NCBI GenBank assembly: GCA_963825505.1
Contig: CAWGTL010000012.1
Span: 1 to 64,000 of the forward strand
Length of the DNA: 64,000 nt
Direction: 5' to 3'
Source of the DNA: JBBQSN01 sp963825505
GTDB taxonomy: Bacteria > Actinomycetota > Actinomycetes > Actinomycetales > CAWJMD01
Part shown: positions 7,528 through 15,974 of the stretch, one piece after another
Position numbering within the stretch: position 1 is the first letter of the stretch
Layout of the letters: every line of letters begins with the position of its first letter
Position numbers and translations under genes: made by a program
Notes under the pieces: model-generated
What the model saw: the letters and a program-made list of their open reading frames with translations, nothing else
The model's database searches: none
What the model was told of the DNA's origin: nothing

Positions 7528-9509
7528 CACAGGTCCACCTTCACGAGTCGACGGATCCAGATCGTGCCGACCAGCATCCCGACGGTGCCGGCGGCCAGGC
7601 TGACGACACCGGCCGGCTCGGCCCACAGCTGCTCCATGTAGCCCGGCGAGACGACCGAGACGCCGACGACGACGATCGGCGGCAGGGCGATCAGGACGTA
7701 GGCCGACAGGCGGCCGTCCGCCGACAGGGCCTGGACCTGCCGACGCAGCGAGGCCCGCTCCCGCAGGGTGGCGACGGTGGTGCGCAGGGTCTGGGCGAGG
7801 TTCCCCCCGACCTGCCGCTGGATCCGGATGGCCATCACCGTCCAGCTCAGGTCCTCGCACTCCATCCGGGTGGCCACCCGCTCCAGGGCGTCCTCCAGCT
7901 CGGCACCCAGGCGGTGCTCGGCCATCGCGCGCGCGAACTGCCCGCGCAGCGGTTCGGCCGTGTCCCGCGAGATCGCGTCGAGGGCCTGGCTGAGGCTGAA
8001 CCCGGTCTGCAGGCTCGAGGCCACCAGGGCCAGGGCGTCCGGCAGCTGGGCGGCGAACCTCGAGACCCTCGTGCGGGCCCTCCACCGCACGTACGAGGCG
8101 AGGGCGAGCCACCCGACGACGGGCGCCAGCAGTCGCATGGGCCAGCTGCTGGTGATCAGCATCGCGGCGGCCAGCGCGGTCGACGCACCGGCGATGCGCA
8201 GGACCAGGTACTCGTTCGGCTTCCACGGCAGGTCGGCCCGGTCCAGCAGCAGGGACAACCCCTCGTTCAGGCCCCGCCGCCGCAGGAACCGCTCGGCGAG
8301 GTCGAGCAGGGGCTGCCCGCGCTGGTGATCGCGGTCCTTGGCCGCCGCCGACCGCCGGAGCCGGTTCCCGGTCATCGCGTAGAAGGAGATCTGCTCCAGG
8401 CGGGTCTCAGGCCGGCGCCGCCGCGGTCCCCAGGCGACGAGCAGGGCCAGGGTGGCGCCGAGCAGCGCCACGCTGGCGACGGCCGGCCACGGGGTCGCGA
8501 GCGCGGTCGGGACGTCCGGCGCGACGACGACGGACCCCGCCCTCGGCGCCGGCTGCGGCTCCGGCTCCGGGCCCGGCGCGTCGGGCAGCACCGCGGGCAG
8601 CGCGATGACGGTCGACGCGCTGATCGCGCGCCCACCAGCCATGGCGCTGACGTGGACGGTCTGGTCCCCTCCGGTGGTCCCCTCCGGCAGGGTCACGGTG
8701 ACCTGCACCTGGGTCGACAGCGCCGTCGCCACGGTGGCGAAGGCACGGGTCAGGCCCGCCTCGTCCTGCGCGGTCGTGACGTGGCCGTGCCCCGCGGCGG
8801 CCAGGCCCTGGAGGGTGGCGTCCTGGCTCTCGTCGGTGCGGAAGCCGACGACCTCGGCCCGAACGCCGGACGCGACGAGCTGCGCCGTCGCCGACTCGAG
8901 GGTCCCGGCGCTCACGGTGTCGCCGCCGTCGCTGAGGACCACCAGGGTCCGGTCACCGGCCTGGCCCAGCGTCCCGAGGGCCGCCGCGATCCCGTCGTAG
9001 AGGGCGGTCTGGTCCTGGGCCGTCAGGCCGGAGACCGCGCCGAGCACGGCGGCCCGGTCGGTCGTGGGACGCACCAGCACGCGCGCGTCGTCGTCGAAGG
9101 CGACCAGGCCGACGAGGACGTCGTCGGCCACCGCCTCGACCAGCGTGGCGGCGGCCGACTTCGCCGCGGCGATCCCCTTGTCCTGCATCGAGCCGCTGGT
9201 GTCGATGAGCAGGACCAGCCGCCGCTGGACCAGGTCGCCGGTGGCGGCCGTGGCTTCGGCCTCGGCAGTGCGGCCGGCCACGGTCACCTCCACCGACGCC
9301 GGGTCGATCGCGCCGTCGGACGACGTCGCCGTCGTGGTCAGCAGGAACTCCAGGGTGCTGCCACGGACCTGCGCGCCGTCGACGGTCGCACGGTCCGGGG
9401 TCGTCGCGGCACGGGCAGGGGACCCGAGGAGGAGCACCGCGGCCGCGAGGAGGGCGGCCAGCGCGACCGTGGTCGGCGGCAGGTCGGCGGGCCGACGCGG
9501 TCGTCGCAT
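7527..9509 (-). CDS. VWA domain-TadB fusion protein
   Basis: Protein of 660 residues fusing a secreted von Willebrand A domain to a TadB-like platform. Residues 1-35 are a signal peptide or anchor (VALAALLAAAVLLLGSPARA). The VWA domain spans about 90-270 with an intact metal-ion site, DTSGSMQDKG, and a VVLSDGGD strand. A Pro/Glu-rich linker (PEPEPQPAP) and a transmembrane helix (WPAVASVALLGATLALLVAW) follow. The T2SSF domain at about 480-600 contains LPDALALVASSLQTGFSLSQALD, and two C-terminal helices close the protein. The usual TadB is about 300 residues, so the extracytoplasmic VWA module is the addition. It may bind pilin, minor pilins or surfaces outside while coupling to the motor inside; the role is inferred from architecture. 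Confidence 0.88.
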   Translation of the reverse strand: MRRPRRPADLPPTTVALAALLAAAVLLLGSPARAATTPDRATVDGAQVRGSTLEFLLTTTATSSDGAIDPASVEVTVAGRTAEAEATAATGDLVQRRLVLLIDTSGSMQDKGIAAAKSAAATLVEAVADDVLVGLVAFDDDARVLVRPTTDRAAVLGAVSGLTAQDQTALYDGIAAALGTLGQAGDRTLVVLSDGGDTVSAGTLESATAQLVASGVRAEVVGFRTDESQDATLQGLAAAGHGHVTTAQDEAGLTRAFATVATALSTQVQVTVTLPEGTTGGDQTVHVSAMAGGRAISASTVIALPAVLPDAPGPEPEPQPAPRAGSVVVAPDVPTALATPWPAVASVALLGATLALLVAWGPRRRRPETRLEQISFYAMTGNRLRRSAAAKDRDHQRGQPLLDLAERFLRRRGLNEGLSLLLDRADLPWKPNEYLVLRIAGASTALAAAMLITSSWPMRLLAPVVGWLALASYVRWRARTRVSRFAAQLPDALALVASSLQTGFSLSQALDAISRDTAEPLRGQFARAMAEHRLGAELEDALERVATRMECEDLSWTVMAIRIQRQVGGNLAQTLRTTVATLRERASLRRQVQALSADGRLSAYVLIALPPIVVVGVSVVSPGYMEQLWAEPAGVVSLAAGTVGMLVGTIWIRRLVKVDL

Positions 9510-10891
9510 CAGACCACCCGGTACCGGTCGGGGGAGGTGAGCACCGCGGGCACCTCGAGCCCGGCGTCCATCAGCTTGCCGGCGAAGGCGGGTCGCAGGC
9601 CGGTGGGGTGCAGGCTGCCCAGCATCCGTCCGTTCTCGTCGGTCCCGGCGCGGAAGTCGAAGGTGAAGAGGTCCTGCAGCGTGATGGTGTCGCCCTCCAT
9701 GCCGGTGACCTCGCTGATCTGGACCACCCGGCGCGTTCCGTCCTTGAGGCGCTGCTGGTGGATGACGATGTCCACCGCGCTCGAGACCTGCTCGCGGATG
9801 GCCCGCACCGGGAGCTCGACCCCGGCCATCAGCACCATCGTCTCCAGCCGGGAGAGGCTGTCCCGCGGGCTGTTGGCGTGGACGGTGGTGATCGAGCCGT
9901 CGTGGCCGGTGTTCATCGCCTGGAGCATGTCCAGCGCTGCGCCGTCGCGGACCTCGCCGACGACGATCCGGTCGGGCCGCATCCGCAGCGCGTTGCGGAC
10001 CAGGTCCCGGATCGAGATCGCACCCCGGCCCTCGATGTTGGCGGGTCGGCTCTCCAGCCGCAGCACGTGGTCCTGGTCGAGCTGGAGCTCGGCGGCGTCC
10101 TCGATCGTGACGATGCGCTCGTCGGAGGGGATGAACCCGCTCACCACGTTGAGCGTGGTCGTCTTGCCCGAGCCCGTGCCGCCGCAGATGACCATGTTGA
10201 GCCGGCCCTGCACGCAGACCTCGATCAGCTCGGCGACGCCGCGCGGGAAGGTGCCGAAGCCGACCAGGTCGTCGACGGTGAACGGGTCGCGGGCGAACTT
10301 GCGGATGGTGAGCAGGCTGCCGTCGAGCGCGATCGGGTGCACCACCGCGTTCACGCGCGAGCCGTCAGGGAGCCGGGCGTCGACCATGGGACTGGCCTCG
10401 TCGACGCGCCGACCCACCCGGCCGACGATCTTGTCGATCGTGCGCCGCAGGTGCGCGTCGCTGGTGAACCTGGCCGCGACGGGGTGGATCTGGCCCGCGC
10501 GCTCGACGTAGATCGAGTCCGGGCCGTTGACCATGATCTCGGTGATGTCGGGGTCGCGCAGCAGCGGCTCGAGCGGTCCGTGGCCGAGGATGTCGTCCGC
10601 GATGTCCTGGGTGATCTGGCTGCGGTCCGTGGAGGACAGCGGCGTCTCCTCCAGCTCCAGCACGGTCTGCAGCTGCATCCGGACCTGCTGCTCGAGCTCG
10701 GCCTGGTCCATGCGCGGGTCGTACAGACGAGGACCCAGGTTCTCCAGCAGGGCCTCGTGGACGCTGGCCTTGACGTCGGCGAACGGGTCGGCGACGCGGT
10801 GGGACGGCCCGCGGCGGTGGCCGGGGTCCACCGCCGTCCCGTTCGAGACAAGCGGCGTGCGCACGGCGTTGATGCGATCTGCGAGGCCCAC
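9509..10891 (-). CDS. cpaF: CpaF/TadA-family pilus assembly ATPase
   Basis: Hexameric secretion ATPase that powers Flp pilus assembly, 460 residues. The N-terminal domain includes LGHGPLEPLLRDPDITEIMVNG. The catalytic part has Walker A GGTGSGKTTT, an Asp box TIEDAAELQ, Walker B region IVVGEVRDGAALDML, and the His box GHDGSITTVHANS, all intact. The GTG start at 10891 has GGAGTGA just upstream and follows the cpaE stop by 3 nt. It acts at the cytoplasmic face with the TadB and TadC proteins encoded downstream. Confidence 0.95.
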   Translation of the reverse strand: MGLADRINAVRTPLVSNGTAVDPGHRRGPSHRVADPFADVKASVHEALLENLGPRLYDPRMDQAELEQQVRMQLQTVLELEETPLSSTDRSQITQDIADDILGHGPLEPLLRDPDITEIMVNGPDSIYVERAGQIHPVAARFTSDAHLRRTIDKIVGRVGRRVDEASPMVDARLPDGSRVNAVVHPIALDGSLLTIRKFARDPFTVDDLVGFGTFPRGVAELIEVCVQGRLNMVICGGTGSGKTTTLNVVSGFIPSDERIVTIEDAAELQLDQDHVLRLESRPANIEGRGAISIRDLVRNALRMRPDRIVVGEVRDGAALDMLQAMNTGHDGSITTVHANSPRDSLSRLETMVLMAGVELPVRAIREQVSSAVDIVIHQQRLKDGTRRVVQISEVTGMEGDTITLQDLFTFDFRAGTDENGRMLGSLHPTGLRPAFAGKLMDAGLEVPAVLTSPDRYRVV

Positions 10892-10894
10892 CGG

Positions 10895-12079
10895 TCACTC
10901 CTTCCCGCGCCGCAGCGCGAACATCCGCAGCCGCGAGCGGCCGGCCGCACCGGCGCCACGGGCAGCGCTCTGGGCAGGCGGTCCCACCCGGACCGCCAGC
11001 CCCCGCAGGGCGACGCTCACCGGGTGCGCCGGGTCCTCCACCACCAGCGGGACGCCCTTGTTGATCGACGCCGGGACGGCGCGACTGCTCGGGATGAGCG
11101 CGCTGATCCGCGTCTTCAGGGTCTGCTCGACGTCGGCGACGGTGAGTCCGACCTTGGAGTCGGATCGGTTGAGCACGACCTGGCTGCCCTCGCGCGGGTA
11201 CCCGAGCAGGTCGAGCATGTCGAGGGTGAGCCGCAGGTTCTTCAGGGCGGGGATGTCGAGGGTCGCCAGGAGCACGTAGCGGTCCGACAGGTCGAACGCG
11301 GCGAGCACGTGCTCGGTGAACGCCGGGGGCGTGTCGATGACGACGTGGTCGTACATGGTCCGCAGCACGCCGATGAGCTCGATGACGACGGAGACCGGGA
11401 TCCGCTCGGCCTCGCCGGGTTCCAACGGTGCGCAGATGGTGTCCAGGCTGGGGCCGTAGCGCGTGACGATGCTCGCGACGCCCTTCTCGTCCAGGTGACC
11501 CGCCATCGCGATGGCGTCGATGATGGTGCGTTGCGGCATGAGCTGCAGCGCGATGGCGACGTCGCCGAAGGCGAGGTCGAGGTCGAGGAGGCAGACCCGG
11601 GAGCGACCCGAGTCCGACAGCGCCACGGCCATGTTCGTCGCGACCGTGGTCTTCCCGCACCCGCCCTTGGCGGAGAAGACGACCGTGACCAGCGCGGGGG
11701 AGGAGTCGTCTCCCGACGCACCGCCGCCGAGCTTGCCGCTCACCACGAGGGAGCGCCGGCACGCGTCGGTGACGGCCGCGAGGTCGTCCACCGGGACCAC
11801 CTCCCGGACACCGGCTCGCAGCGCCAGGCCGAGGACGGTGACGTCCACGCGGCGCCTCACGAGCACGACGCCCAGAGCGGGGTTCTCGACCCGCTGCCTC
11901 TCGGCGAACTCCAGCGCCTGGGTCAGGTCGACGTCGGCACCGACGACGACGAGCACCTCGCGGCCGGTCGTGACCGCGCGGGTCGCCGAGGGGATCGACT
12001 CGACGACCACGACGTCGTCCGGGAGGGCGACCAGGAGCAGCTCGGCGGCGTCGGGGTCCGGCTCCAGCAGGACGGTCAC
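10895..12079 (-). CDS. cpaE: CpaE-like ParA/MinD ATPase
   Basis: Pilus-localisation ATPase of 394 residues. An N-terminal receiver-like domain (about 1-115) lacks a clear phospho-acceptor cluster, as is usual in CpaE. A deviant Walker A, SAKGGCGKTT, starts near residue 138, followed by DLDLAFGDVA and VVIDTPPAF, the hallmark motifs of the family. CpaE-type proteins place the Tad machine at the pole in Caulobacter. The GTG start overlaps the cpaB stop by 4 nt (GTGA). The C-terminal tail is basic. Confidence 0.9.
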   Translation of the reverse strand: MTVLLEPDPDAAELLLVALPDDVVVVESIPSATRAVTTGREVLVVVGADVDLTQALEFAERQRVENPALGVVLVRRRVDVTVLGLALRAGVREVVPVDDLAAVTDACRRSLVVSGKLGGGASGDDSSPALVTVVFSAKGGCGKTTVATNMAVALSDSGRSRVCLLDLDLAFGDVAIALQLMPQRTIIDAIAMAGHLDEKGVASIVTRYGPSLDTICAPLEPGEAERIPVSVVIELIGVLRTMYDHVVIDTPPAFTEHVLAAFDLSDRYVLLATLDIPALKNLRLTLDMLDLLGYPREGSQVVLNRSDSKVGLTVADVEQTLKTRISALIPSSRAVPASINKGVPLVVEDPAHPVSVALRGLAVRVGPPAQSAARGAGAAGRSRLRMFALRRGKE

Positions 12080-12870
12080 GGGGTTCCCCTGAACACGGTG
12101 CGGTCCTCGACGACCTCGTCGCCGGCCTCCGCGCCGCTGCCGAGCAGCGCGGCGTAGAGGTTCCCGGTCTGGGCGGCGTGCACGACACGTGGCGCGTCCT
12201 GCGCGTCGACCGCCAGGGTGACCAGCGCGGTGGGCACCTCCTCGGTCCGGTCGAGGACGCCCGCGGGCGCCGCGGCGTCGGCACGACCGCCCAGGGTCAC
12301 GTCGCCGACGGCCAGGACGGTCACCCCCGACACCACCACCCGGGTGGCGTTGACCGAGTTCTCGTCGCCGAGCTCTGTGCCCTCCGGCGACATGTCGCCG
12401 GACCCCGGGTCGCGGGTCCGGTAGGTGTCGTACACGGCGATCTCCGAGCCCGGGCGCAGGAACGACCCCACGCGGCCGGGGTCGGTGAGCTCGATGGTGA
12501 CGGCCAGCTGCCCCTCGGGCACGACCAGCGCGGTGCTTCCCGCCTGCTGGTCGCCGAACCTGCGCTGCAGCACGACCTCACCCGGCGCGATCTCCGAGGT
12601 GGCGACCAGGGACTCCATCGCCAGCTCGACCCGGGTGAGGGCGCCGGCGGGGACGCTCCGGACGGGGAACACGGTCTTCTCGACCATGTCCTCCCCGACC
12701 GCGTCACCGAGGGTGGTGCCGGCAGGCACGGTACGGGTGGTCACGTAGACCGTCGCGGCCTCCTGGCCCGCGACCGCGCGACGGTCCGCCGCCGTGGTGT
12801 AGGCCAGTACGGCGACCGCGCCCAACCCGGCCAGGACCAGGGCGGCGACGACAGCGAGGATTCTCTTCAT
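12076..12870 (-). CDS. cpaB: CpaB/RcpC-like pilus assembly protein with SAF domain
   Basis: Periplasmic or cell-wall-side pilus assembly factor of 264 residues. It has an N-terminal signal anchor (ILAVVAALVLAGLGAVAVLAY), a SAF domain near residues 40-110 (VPAGTTLGDAVG...VLQRRF), and an RcpC-like C-terminal region ending LYAALLGSG. The ATG at 12870 is 7 nt after the stop of the TadG-like gene, with GGGAT-type purines upstream. In monoderm actinobacteria there is no outer-membrane secretin, so its job is presumably to guide the pilus through the cell wall. Confidence 0.88.
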   Translation of the reverse strand: MKRILAVVAALVLAGLGAVAVLAYTTAADRRAVAGQEAATVYVTTRTVPAGTTLGDAVGEDMVEKTVFPVRSVPAGALTRVELAMESLVATSEIAPGEVVLQRRFGDQQAGSTALVVPEGQLAVTIELTDPGRVGSFLRPGSEIAVYDTYRTRDPGSGDMSPEGTELGDENSVNATRVVVSGVTVLAVGDVTLGGRADAAAPAGVLDRTEEVPTALVTLAVDAQDAPRVVHAAQTGNLYAALLGSGAEAGDEVVEDRTVFRGTP

Positions 12871-12877
12871 CGTGGGG

Positions 12878-13915
12878 TCATCCCGTGAGTTGGACGGCGC
12901 GAGCGCCGTAGTCGGCTCCGGTGCCGATCCGACCGCCGGCGGGCGTCCCCAGCACGAACTGCCCGGTGATGCACGCGCCCGCGGGCTCCGGCTCGGTGGG
13001 CGGGTCGGTGGGCGGGTCGGTGGGCGGGTCGGTGGGCGGGTCGGTGGGCGGGTCGGTGGGCGGGTCGGTGGGCGGCGGAGGGGGCGGAGGCGGAGGTGCG
13101 GTCTCGCACTCGGCCGAGTCGGTGACCTGAAGACCGGTGAAGCCGGCGACCGGCGCCGACGGGCCGGACGAGGGGTCCAGGACCGCGAGCCACACGGTCG
13201 TTCCCGCGGCGAGCGCATCCAGGCACGACAGGAGGTCCTCCGGCTCGACGACCTCGAGCACGTCGCCCACCGTGATGTCGGACCGGCAGTCGCCGTTGGG
13301 GTCCGCCACCGCGAAGGAGGCGCACTCCGGACCGCCCGAGGCCTCCGGGTGCGGCACGACCAGGTCGGCGTCGGGCCACGACCCGAGCGCGCACTCGGGC
13401 ACCGCGAGGACGAACGCGTCGTCCACCGCGCCGACCGGGCCCCACGACGCCCGCGCGCAAGCGGCCGCGCTGCTGCCGTCGGCCCCCCACACCCGGCTCA
13501 GCTGCGCCGGGACCTGGGTGGTGACGCGCACCTCCACCGACTCCTGCACCAGTCCCTGCAGCGCCGGATCCAGGGGGAGGCACGCGGTCAGCACCCCGCC
13601 ACCCGGGGGCGCGGCGCACGTCGCGCCCGGACCGGCGACGCAGACCCCGTAGACCTCGGAGGAGCCGGTGAGGTCGGCGTCGGCGTCGTTGTCGGCCACG
13701 AGGCCCGCGGCGGCGGCCGACGACGGGGCGCAGATCCCGTCGGTCGCGCAGGCGCGGACCAGGGCGAGCGCCGCGGCGTCGGCCCCGTTCTGCACCTGCC
13801 GGCGGCCCGACAGCTGGACCCCGTGGTCGACGACGACCGCGGCGAGGCCCAGCAGCACGCCCGAGCCGAGCAGGATCGCCACCATCATCGTCACCGCCCC
13901 TCCGTCGTCCCTCAC
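12878..13915 (-). CDS. TadG-like pseudopilin/surface protein with PPTD repeats
   Basis: Protein of 345 residues with an N-terminal TadE/TadG-like segment (GAVTMMVAILLGSGVLLGLAAVVVDHG, followed by QVQNGADAAALALVRAC). This is typical of minor pilins with an uncleaved or late-cleaved leader. The body is Cys-rich and exported, then comes a run of prolines with seven PPT(D/E) repeats, and a C-terminal GxC-containing tail. GTG 13915 is chosen because it overlaps the tadE stop as GTGA, as in the other junctions; GTG 13924 in the same frame is the alternative. Probably a tip or cell-wall-spanning component of the Flp pilus. Confidence 0.8.
   Translation of the reverse strand: MRDDGGAVTMMVAILLGSGVLLGLAAVVVDHGVQLSGRRQVQNGADAAALALVRACATDGICAPSSAAAAGLVADNDADADLTGSSEVYGVCVAGPGATCAAPPGGGVLTACLPLDPALQGLVQESVEVRVTTQVPAQLSRVWGADGSSAAACARASWGPVGAVDDAFVLAVPECALGSWPDADLVVPHPEASGGPECASFAVADPNGDCRSDITVGDVLEVVEPEDLLSCLDALAAGTTVWLAVLDPSSGPSAPVAGFTGLQVTDSAECETAPPPPPPPPPTDPPTDPPTDPPTDPPTDPPTDPPTEPEPAGACITGQFVLGTPAGGRIGTGADYGARAVQLTG
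12993..13075 (-). repeat. 12-bp coding tandem repeat (PPTD) in TadG-like gene
   Basis: Seven almost identical 12-bp units (tcggtgggcggg on the + strand, at 12993, 13005, 13017, 13029, 13041, 13053 and 13065) encode PPTD repeats on the - strand. Units are exact except at the last. The array is in frame, so gain or loss of units would change the length of a proline spacer without breaking the gene. Confidence 0.95.
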
Positions 13916-14289
13916 CCGCCGCACTGCATCACCGCCCGTGCCGTCAGCGCGATGTCGTCCACCGGGAGCACGGTGCCGACCGATCCGGTCAGCACGACGG
14001 TGGCCTTCGACCCCGGGTCCCCCGTGGCGCAGGGCGTGACGTCGACCGCGGTGCCGAGGATCTGGCCGTTGGTCGAGAGCGCGTCGGCCACGCGGCTCTC
14101 GGCGGCCGCGGCGTCACCGCCGAGGGCGACCGCGCGTACGCCCTCGCGCGCCGCGCTGGTCATCGCGATCTTCGCGTTGAGGGCGAAGCCGAGATCGACC
14201 ATCCCCAGCAGCAGCGCGGCCAGCAACGGGAACACCAGGGCGAACTCGACCGCCACGGCTCCGTGCTCGCCGCGGGTGCGTAGGGCCAT
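13912..14289 (-). CDS. tadE: TadE-like minor pilin
   Basis: Protein of 125 residues with the TadE signature: a short basic N-terminus, then GAVAVEFALVFPLLAALLLGMVDLG. The conserved Glu at +5 of the hydrophobic helix marks processing by a prepilin peptidase. A pair of Cys residues lies in the C-terminal half (CATGD, MQCGG). It is encoded between the major pilin and the TadG-like protein and overlaps the latter's start by GTGA. No prepilin peptidase (TadV/CpaA) gene is present in this window. Confidence 0.9.
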   Translation of the reverse strand: MALRTRGEHGAVAVEFALVFPLLAALLLGMVDLGFALNAKIAMTSAAREGVRAVALGGDAAAAESRVADALSTNGQILGTAVDVTPCATGDPGSKATVVLTGSVGTVLPVDDIALTARAVMQCGG

Positions 14290-14329
14290 GGCTGTCCGCC
14301 CTCCCGACCTTCCGGCCGGCCGCGCCGGC

Positions 14330-14548
14330 TCAGCCTGCCGGGTCCCAAGCGGCGACGGCAGCGGTGAGCCGCCCGAAGAAGGCTCCGAGGGCGTCGCCGA
14401 ACAGCGTCACGGCGAGCACGATCCCGAACGCGATGAACGTGACGAGCAGGCCGTACTCGGTGGCGGTCGCACCCTCGTCGCGGTTCTGGCGGAAGTGCTC
14501 GCTCACCCGGAAGGCGTGGGTTCGCAGGTACGCAGCGGTCTTGACCAT
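14330..14548 (-). CDS. flp: Flp-family major pilin
   Basis: Pilin precursor of 72 residues. It has a leader of about 26 residues containing basic residues, then the Flp motif GATATEYGLLV. Cleavage after the Gly would leave a mature pilin with Glu5-Tyr6, both conserved, and a single hydrophobic helix (LLVTFIAFGIVLAVTLFG). AAGGA sits 7 nt before the ATG, a strong ribosome site fitting a highly expressed structural protein. It is the first gene of the Tad operon. Confidence 0.95.
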   Translation of the reverse strand: MVKTAAYLRTHAFRVSEHFRQNRDEGATATEYGLLVTFIAFGIVLAVTLFGDALGAFFGRLTAAVAAWDPAG

Positions 14549-14641
14549 GGTCAGTTCCTTCGCCGGTCGGGGCAGGTCGACTTGTCCGCCTGCCGCTACC
14601 TGCAAGAGTCCGCGCGCGCCGTAGATCCGGTAAGGGCAGAT

Positions 14642-14690
14642 CGTTCGGCATACGTGGGCTGCTCGCCCGATCGACGCATCGACCGTTCGG
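14642..14690. promoter_or_regulatory. Candidate regulator sites upstream of flp
   Basis: CGTTCGG occurs at 14642-14648 and again at 14684-14690, exactly 42 bp (four helical turns) apart, in the same orientation. The second copy is part of the 16-mer CGCATCGACCGTTCGG that recurs with one mismatch at 4501-4516. The region lies 94-142 nt upstream of the pilin start codon. Function as a response-regulator operator is inferred. Confidence 0.4.
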
Positions 14691-14720
14691 GTGATGGTGG
14701 GCGCACTGCTCCGGACGCGC

Positions 14721-14753
14721 CGCAGGCCCCTACCCGGGCGGGTGGGGCCTGCG
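14721..14753 (-). terminator. Hairpin terminator after greA
   Basis: A perfect 10-bp stem (14721-14730 with 14744-14753) is extended by an inner 5-bp stem (ACCCG/CGGGT) across a one-base bulge, with a 2-nt apex. It is 33 nt downstream of the greA stop codon on the - strand. No T-run follows, as commonly seen in actinobacteria. Confidence 0.7.
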
Positions 14754-14785
14754 TGGTAACGCCGCAAGGACGGGTGCCAGGCGGT

Positions 14786-15274
14786 TCAGCCGCTGAACGG
14801 CTTGGCGCTCACGACCTTCACGGGGACCTGCGTGCCGGTGGGGGCGGTGTACTCGGCGGTGTCGCCCTCGCGCTTGCCGAGGATCGCGGCACCCAGAGGC
14901 GACTTCTCGCTGAAGACCTGCAGGTCGGTGCCGTCGCCGATCTCGCGGTTGCCGAGCAGGAACGTCATCTCGTCGCCGCCGACCTCGGCCACGACCACCA
15001 TGCCCGGTTCGACCACGCCGTCGTCCGGGGGAGCGGCACCGACGACGGCGTTGCGCAGCAGCTCCTCGAGCTGGCGCACGCGGCCCTCCATCTTGCCCTG
15101 CTCCTCCTTGGCGGCGTGGTAGCCGCCGTTCTCCTTCAGGTCGCCCTCCTCGCGGGCGGCCTCGATGCGGCGGGAGATGTCCGCGCGCCGCGGCCCACGC
15201 AGGTCCTCGAGCTCGGCGCTGAGCCGGTCGAAGGCCTCCTGCGTCAGCCAGTTGGCGTTGGTGGTCTCGCTCAT
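14786..15274 (-). CDS. greA: Transcription elongation factor GreA
   Basis: Rescues backtracked RNA polymerase by stimulating transcript cleavage. It has 162 residues: an N-terminal coiled coil (about 8-80) with the acidic tip in REEGDLKENGGYHAAKEEQ, and a C-terminal FKBP-like domain ending SPLGAAILGKREGDTAEY. The ATG at 15274 has AGGAGA 6 nt upstream. It is transcribed alone, with a plausible promoter at 15406-15433 and a hairpin after the stop. The neighbouring DUF4307 and mca genes form a common actinobacterial grouping. Confidence 0.97.
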   Translation of the reverse strand: MSETTNANWLTQEAFDRLSAELEDLRGPRRADISRRIEAAREEGDLKENGGYHAAKEEQGKMEGRVRQLEELLRNAVVGAAPPDDGVVEPGMVVVAEVGGDEMTFLLGNREIGDGTDLQVFSEKSPLGAAILGKREGDTAEYTAPTGTQVPVKVVSAKPFSG

Positions 15275-15405
15275 GGTGTCTCCTGTGCTGGGTGGACCCG
15301 TGCCGGTGCCGTCACCACAGAGGATGACCGGGCGAGGCGTCGGGTCGTGCCGGCGTGCTCGTCGGTGTCCCACGGAGGGACCCGGGGCGCCGTTCGGAAG
15401 CATCC

Positions 15406-15433
15406 AGGGTAACAAGGTGCCGCCCTGCCGTCA
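15406..15433 (-). promoter_or_regulatory. Putative greA promoter
   Basis: On the - strand TGACGG (15433-15428) and TACCCT (15411-15406) are separated by 16 nt, matching a housekeeping -35/-10 pair. It would give a leader of about 125 nt for greA. Based on consensus resemblance only. Confidence 0.35.
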
Positions 15434-15477
15434 CTTCGTCAGCGCGGCTCGCACCCCCGCTACGGGCTCGCCCTCCG

Positions 15478-15897
15478 CTACGGGACGGAGCAGGACTCCA
15501 CGCCGCCGCTGACGGCGGGCTCGGACACGCGCACGGTGGCGGCCCGCCGGACCGTGCGCTCCTGCGGGTCCACCTCGACGGCGACGTCGACCTGGCCGAC
15601 CACGGCGTAGGTGGCGCTCAGGGCCCGCACGGTGCAGGTGGCGGTGGTGCCCTCGTAGACGGTGACGTCGAAGGTCACCTCCACGGCGTCCTGCGGGTCG
15701 TCGGTTCCGGCGTCGAGCCGGAAGCCGACGTCGCTCCAGCGCACGTCGCGGTCCGCCGCGCCGAAGCCCACCCACACCAGCCAGCCGAGCGCCACCACCG
15801 CGAGCACGCCGGTGAGCACGCGGGCGAGAGTGCGGTGCCAGCCTGGCCGCAGGTCGCCGTACCGCTCGGGCGGGCGGCCGACGGGGGCGTGGGTCAC
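15478..15897 (-). CDS. DUF4307 family membrane protein
   Basis: Conserved actinobacterial protein of 139 residues with one N-terminal transmembrane helix (LTGVLAVVALGWLVWVGFG) after a cytoplasmic tail. A small extracytoplasmic domain follows, containing VEVTFDVTV and CTVRALSATYAVVGQVDV, the signature of DUF4307. The function is unknown. GAGGAGCCC precedes the GTG start. It is divergent from mca and often neighbours it in actinobacteria. Confidence 0.88.
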   Translation of the reverse strand: MTHAPVGRPPERYGDLRPGWHRTLARVLTGVLAVVALGWLVWVGFGAADRDVRWSDVGFRLDAGTDDPQDAVEVTFDVTVYEGTTATCTVRALSATYAVVGQVDVAVEVDPQERTVRRAATVRVSEPAVSGGVESCSVP

Positions 15898-15974
15898 CGG
15901 GCTCCTCGCGGGGGGTCAGAATGGGACGTGACGACCATGGCGTCACCATGATGACCGACGGGAGACACACCACC

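Noticed and set aside
12993..13075. CRISPR-like repeat array
   Set aside because: Units are 12 bp, contiguous without spacers and encode PPTD in frame; it is a coding tandem repeat.
15928..15951. A third coupled mini-ORF (VTTMASP) before mca
   Set aside because: The -10-like CAGAAT is only 5 nt away, and mca has a better start with its own ribosome site at 15975, so the coupling is not needed to explain expression.
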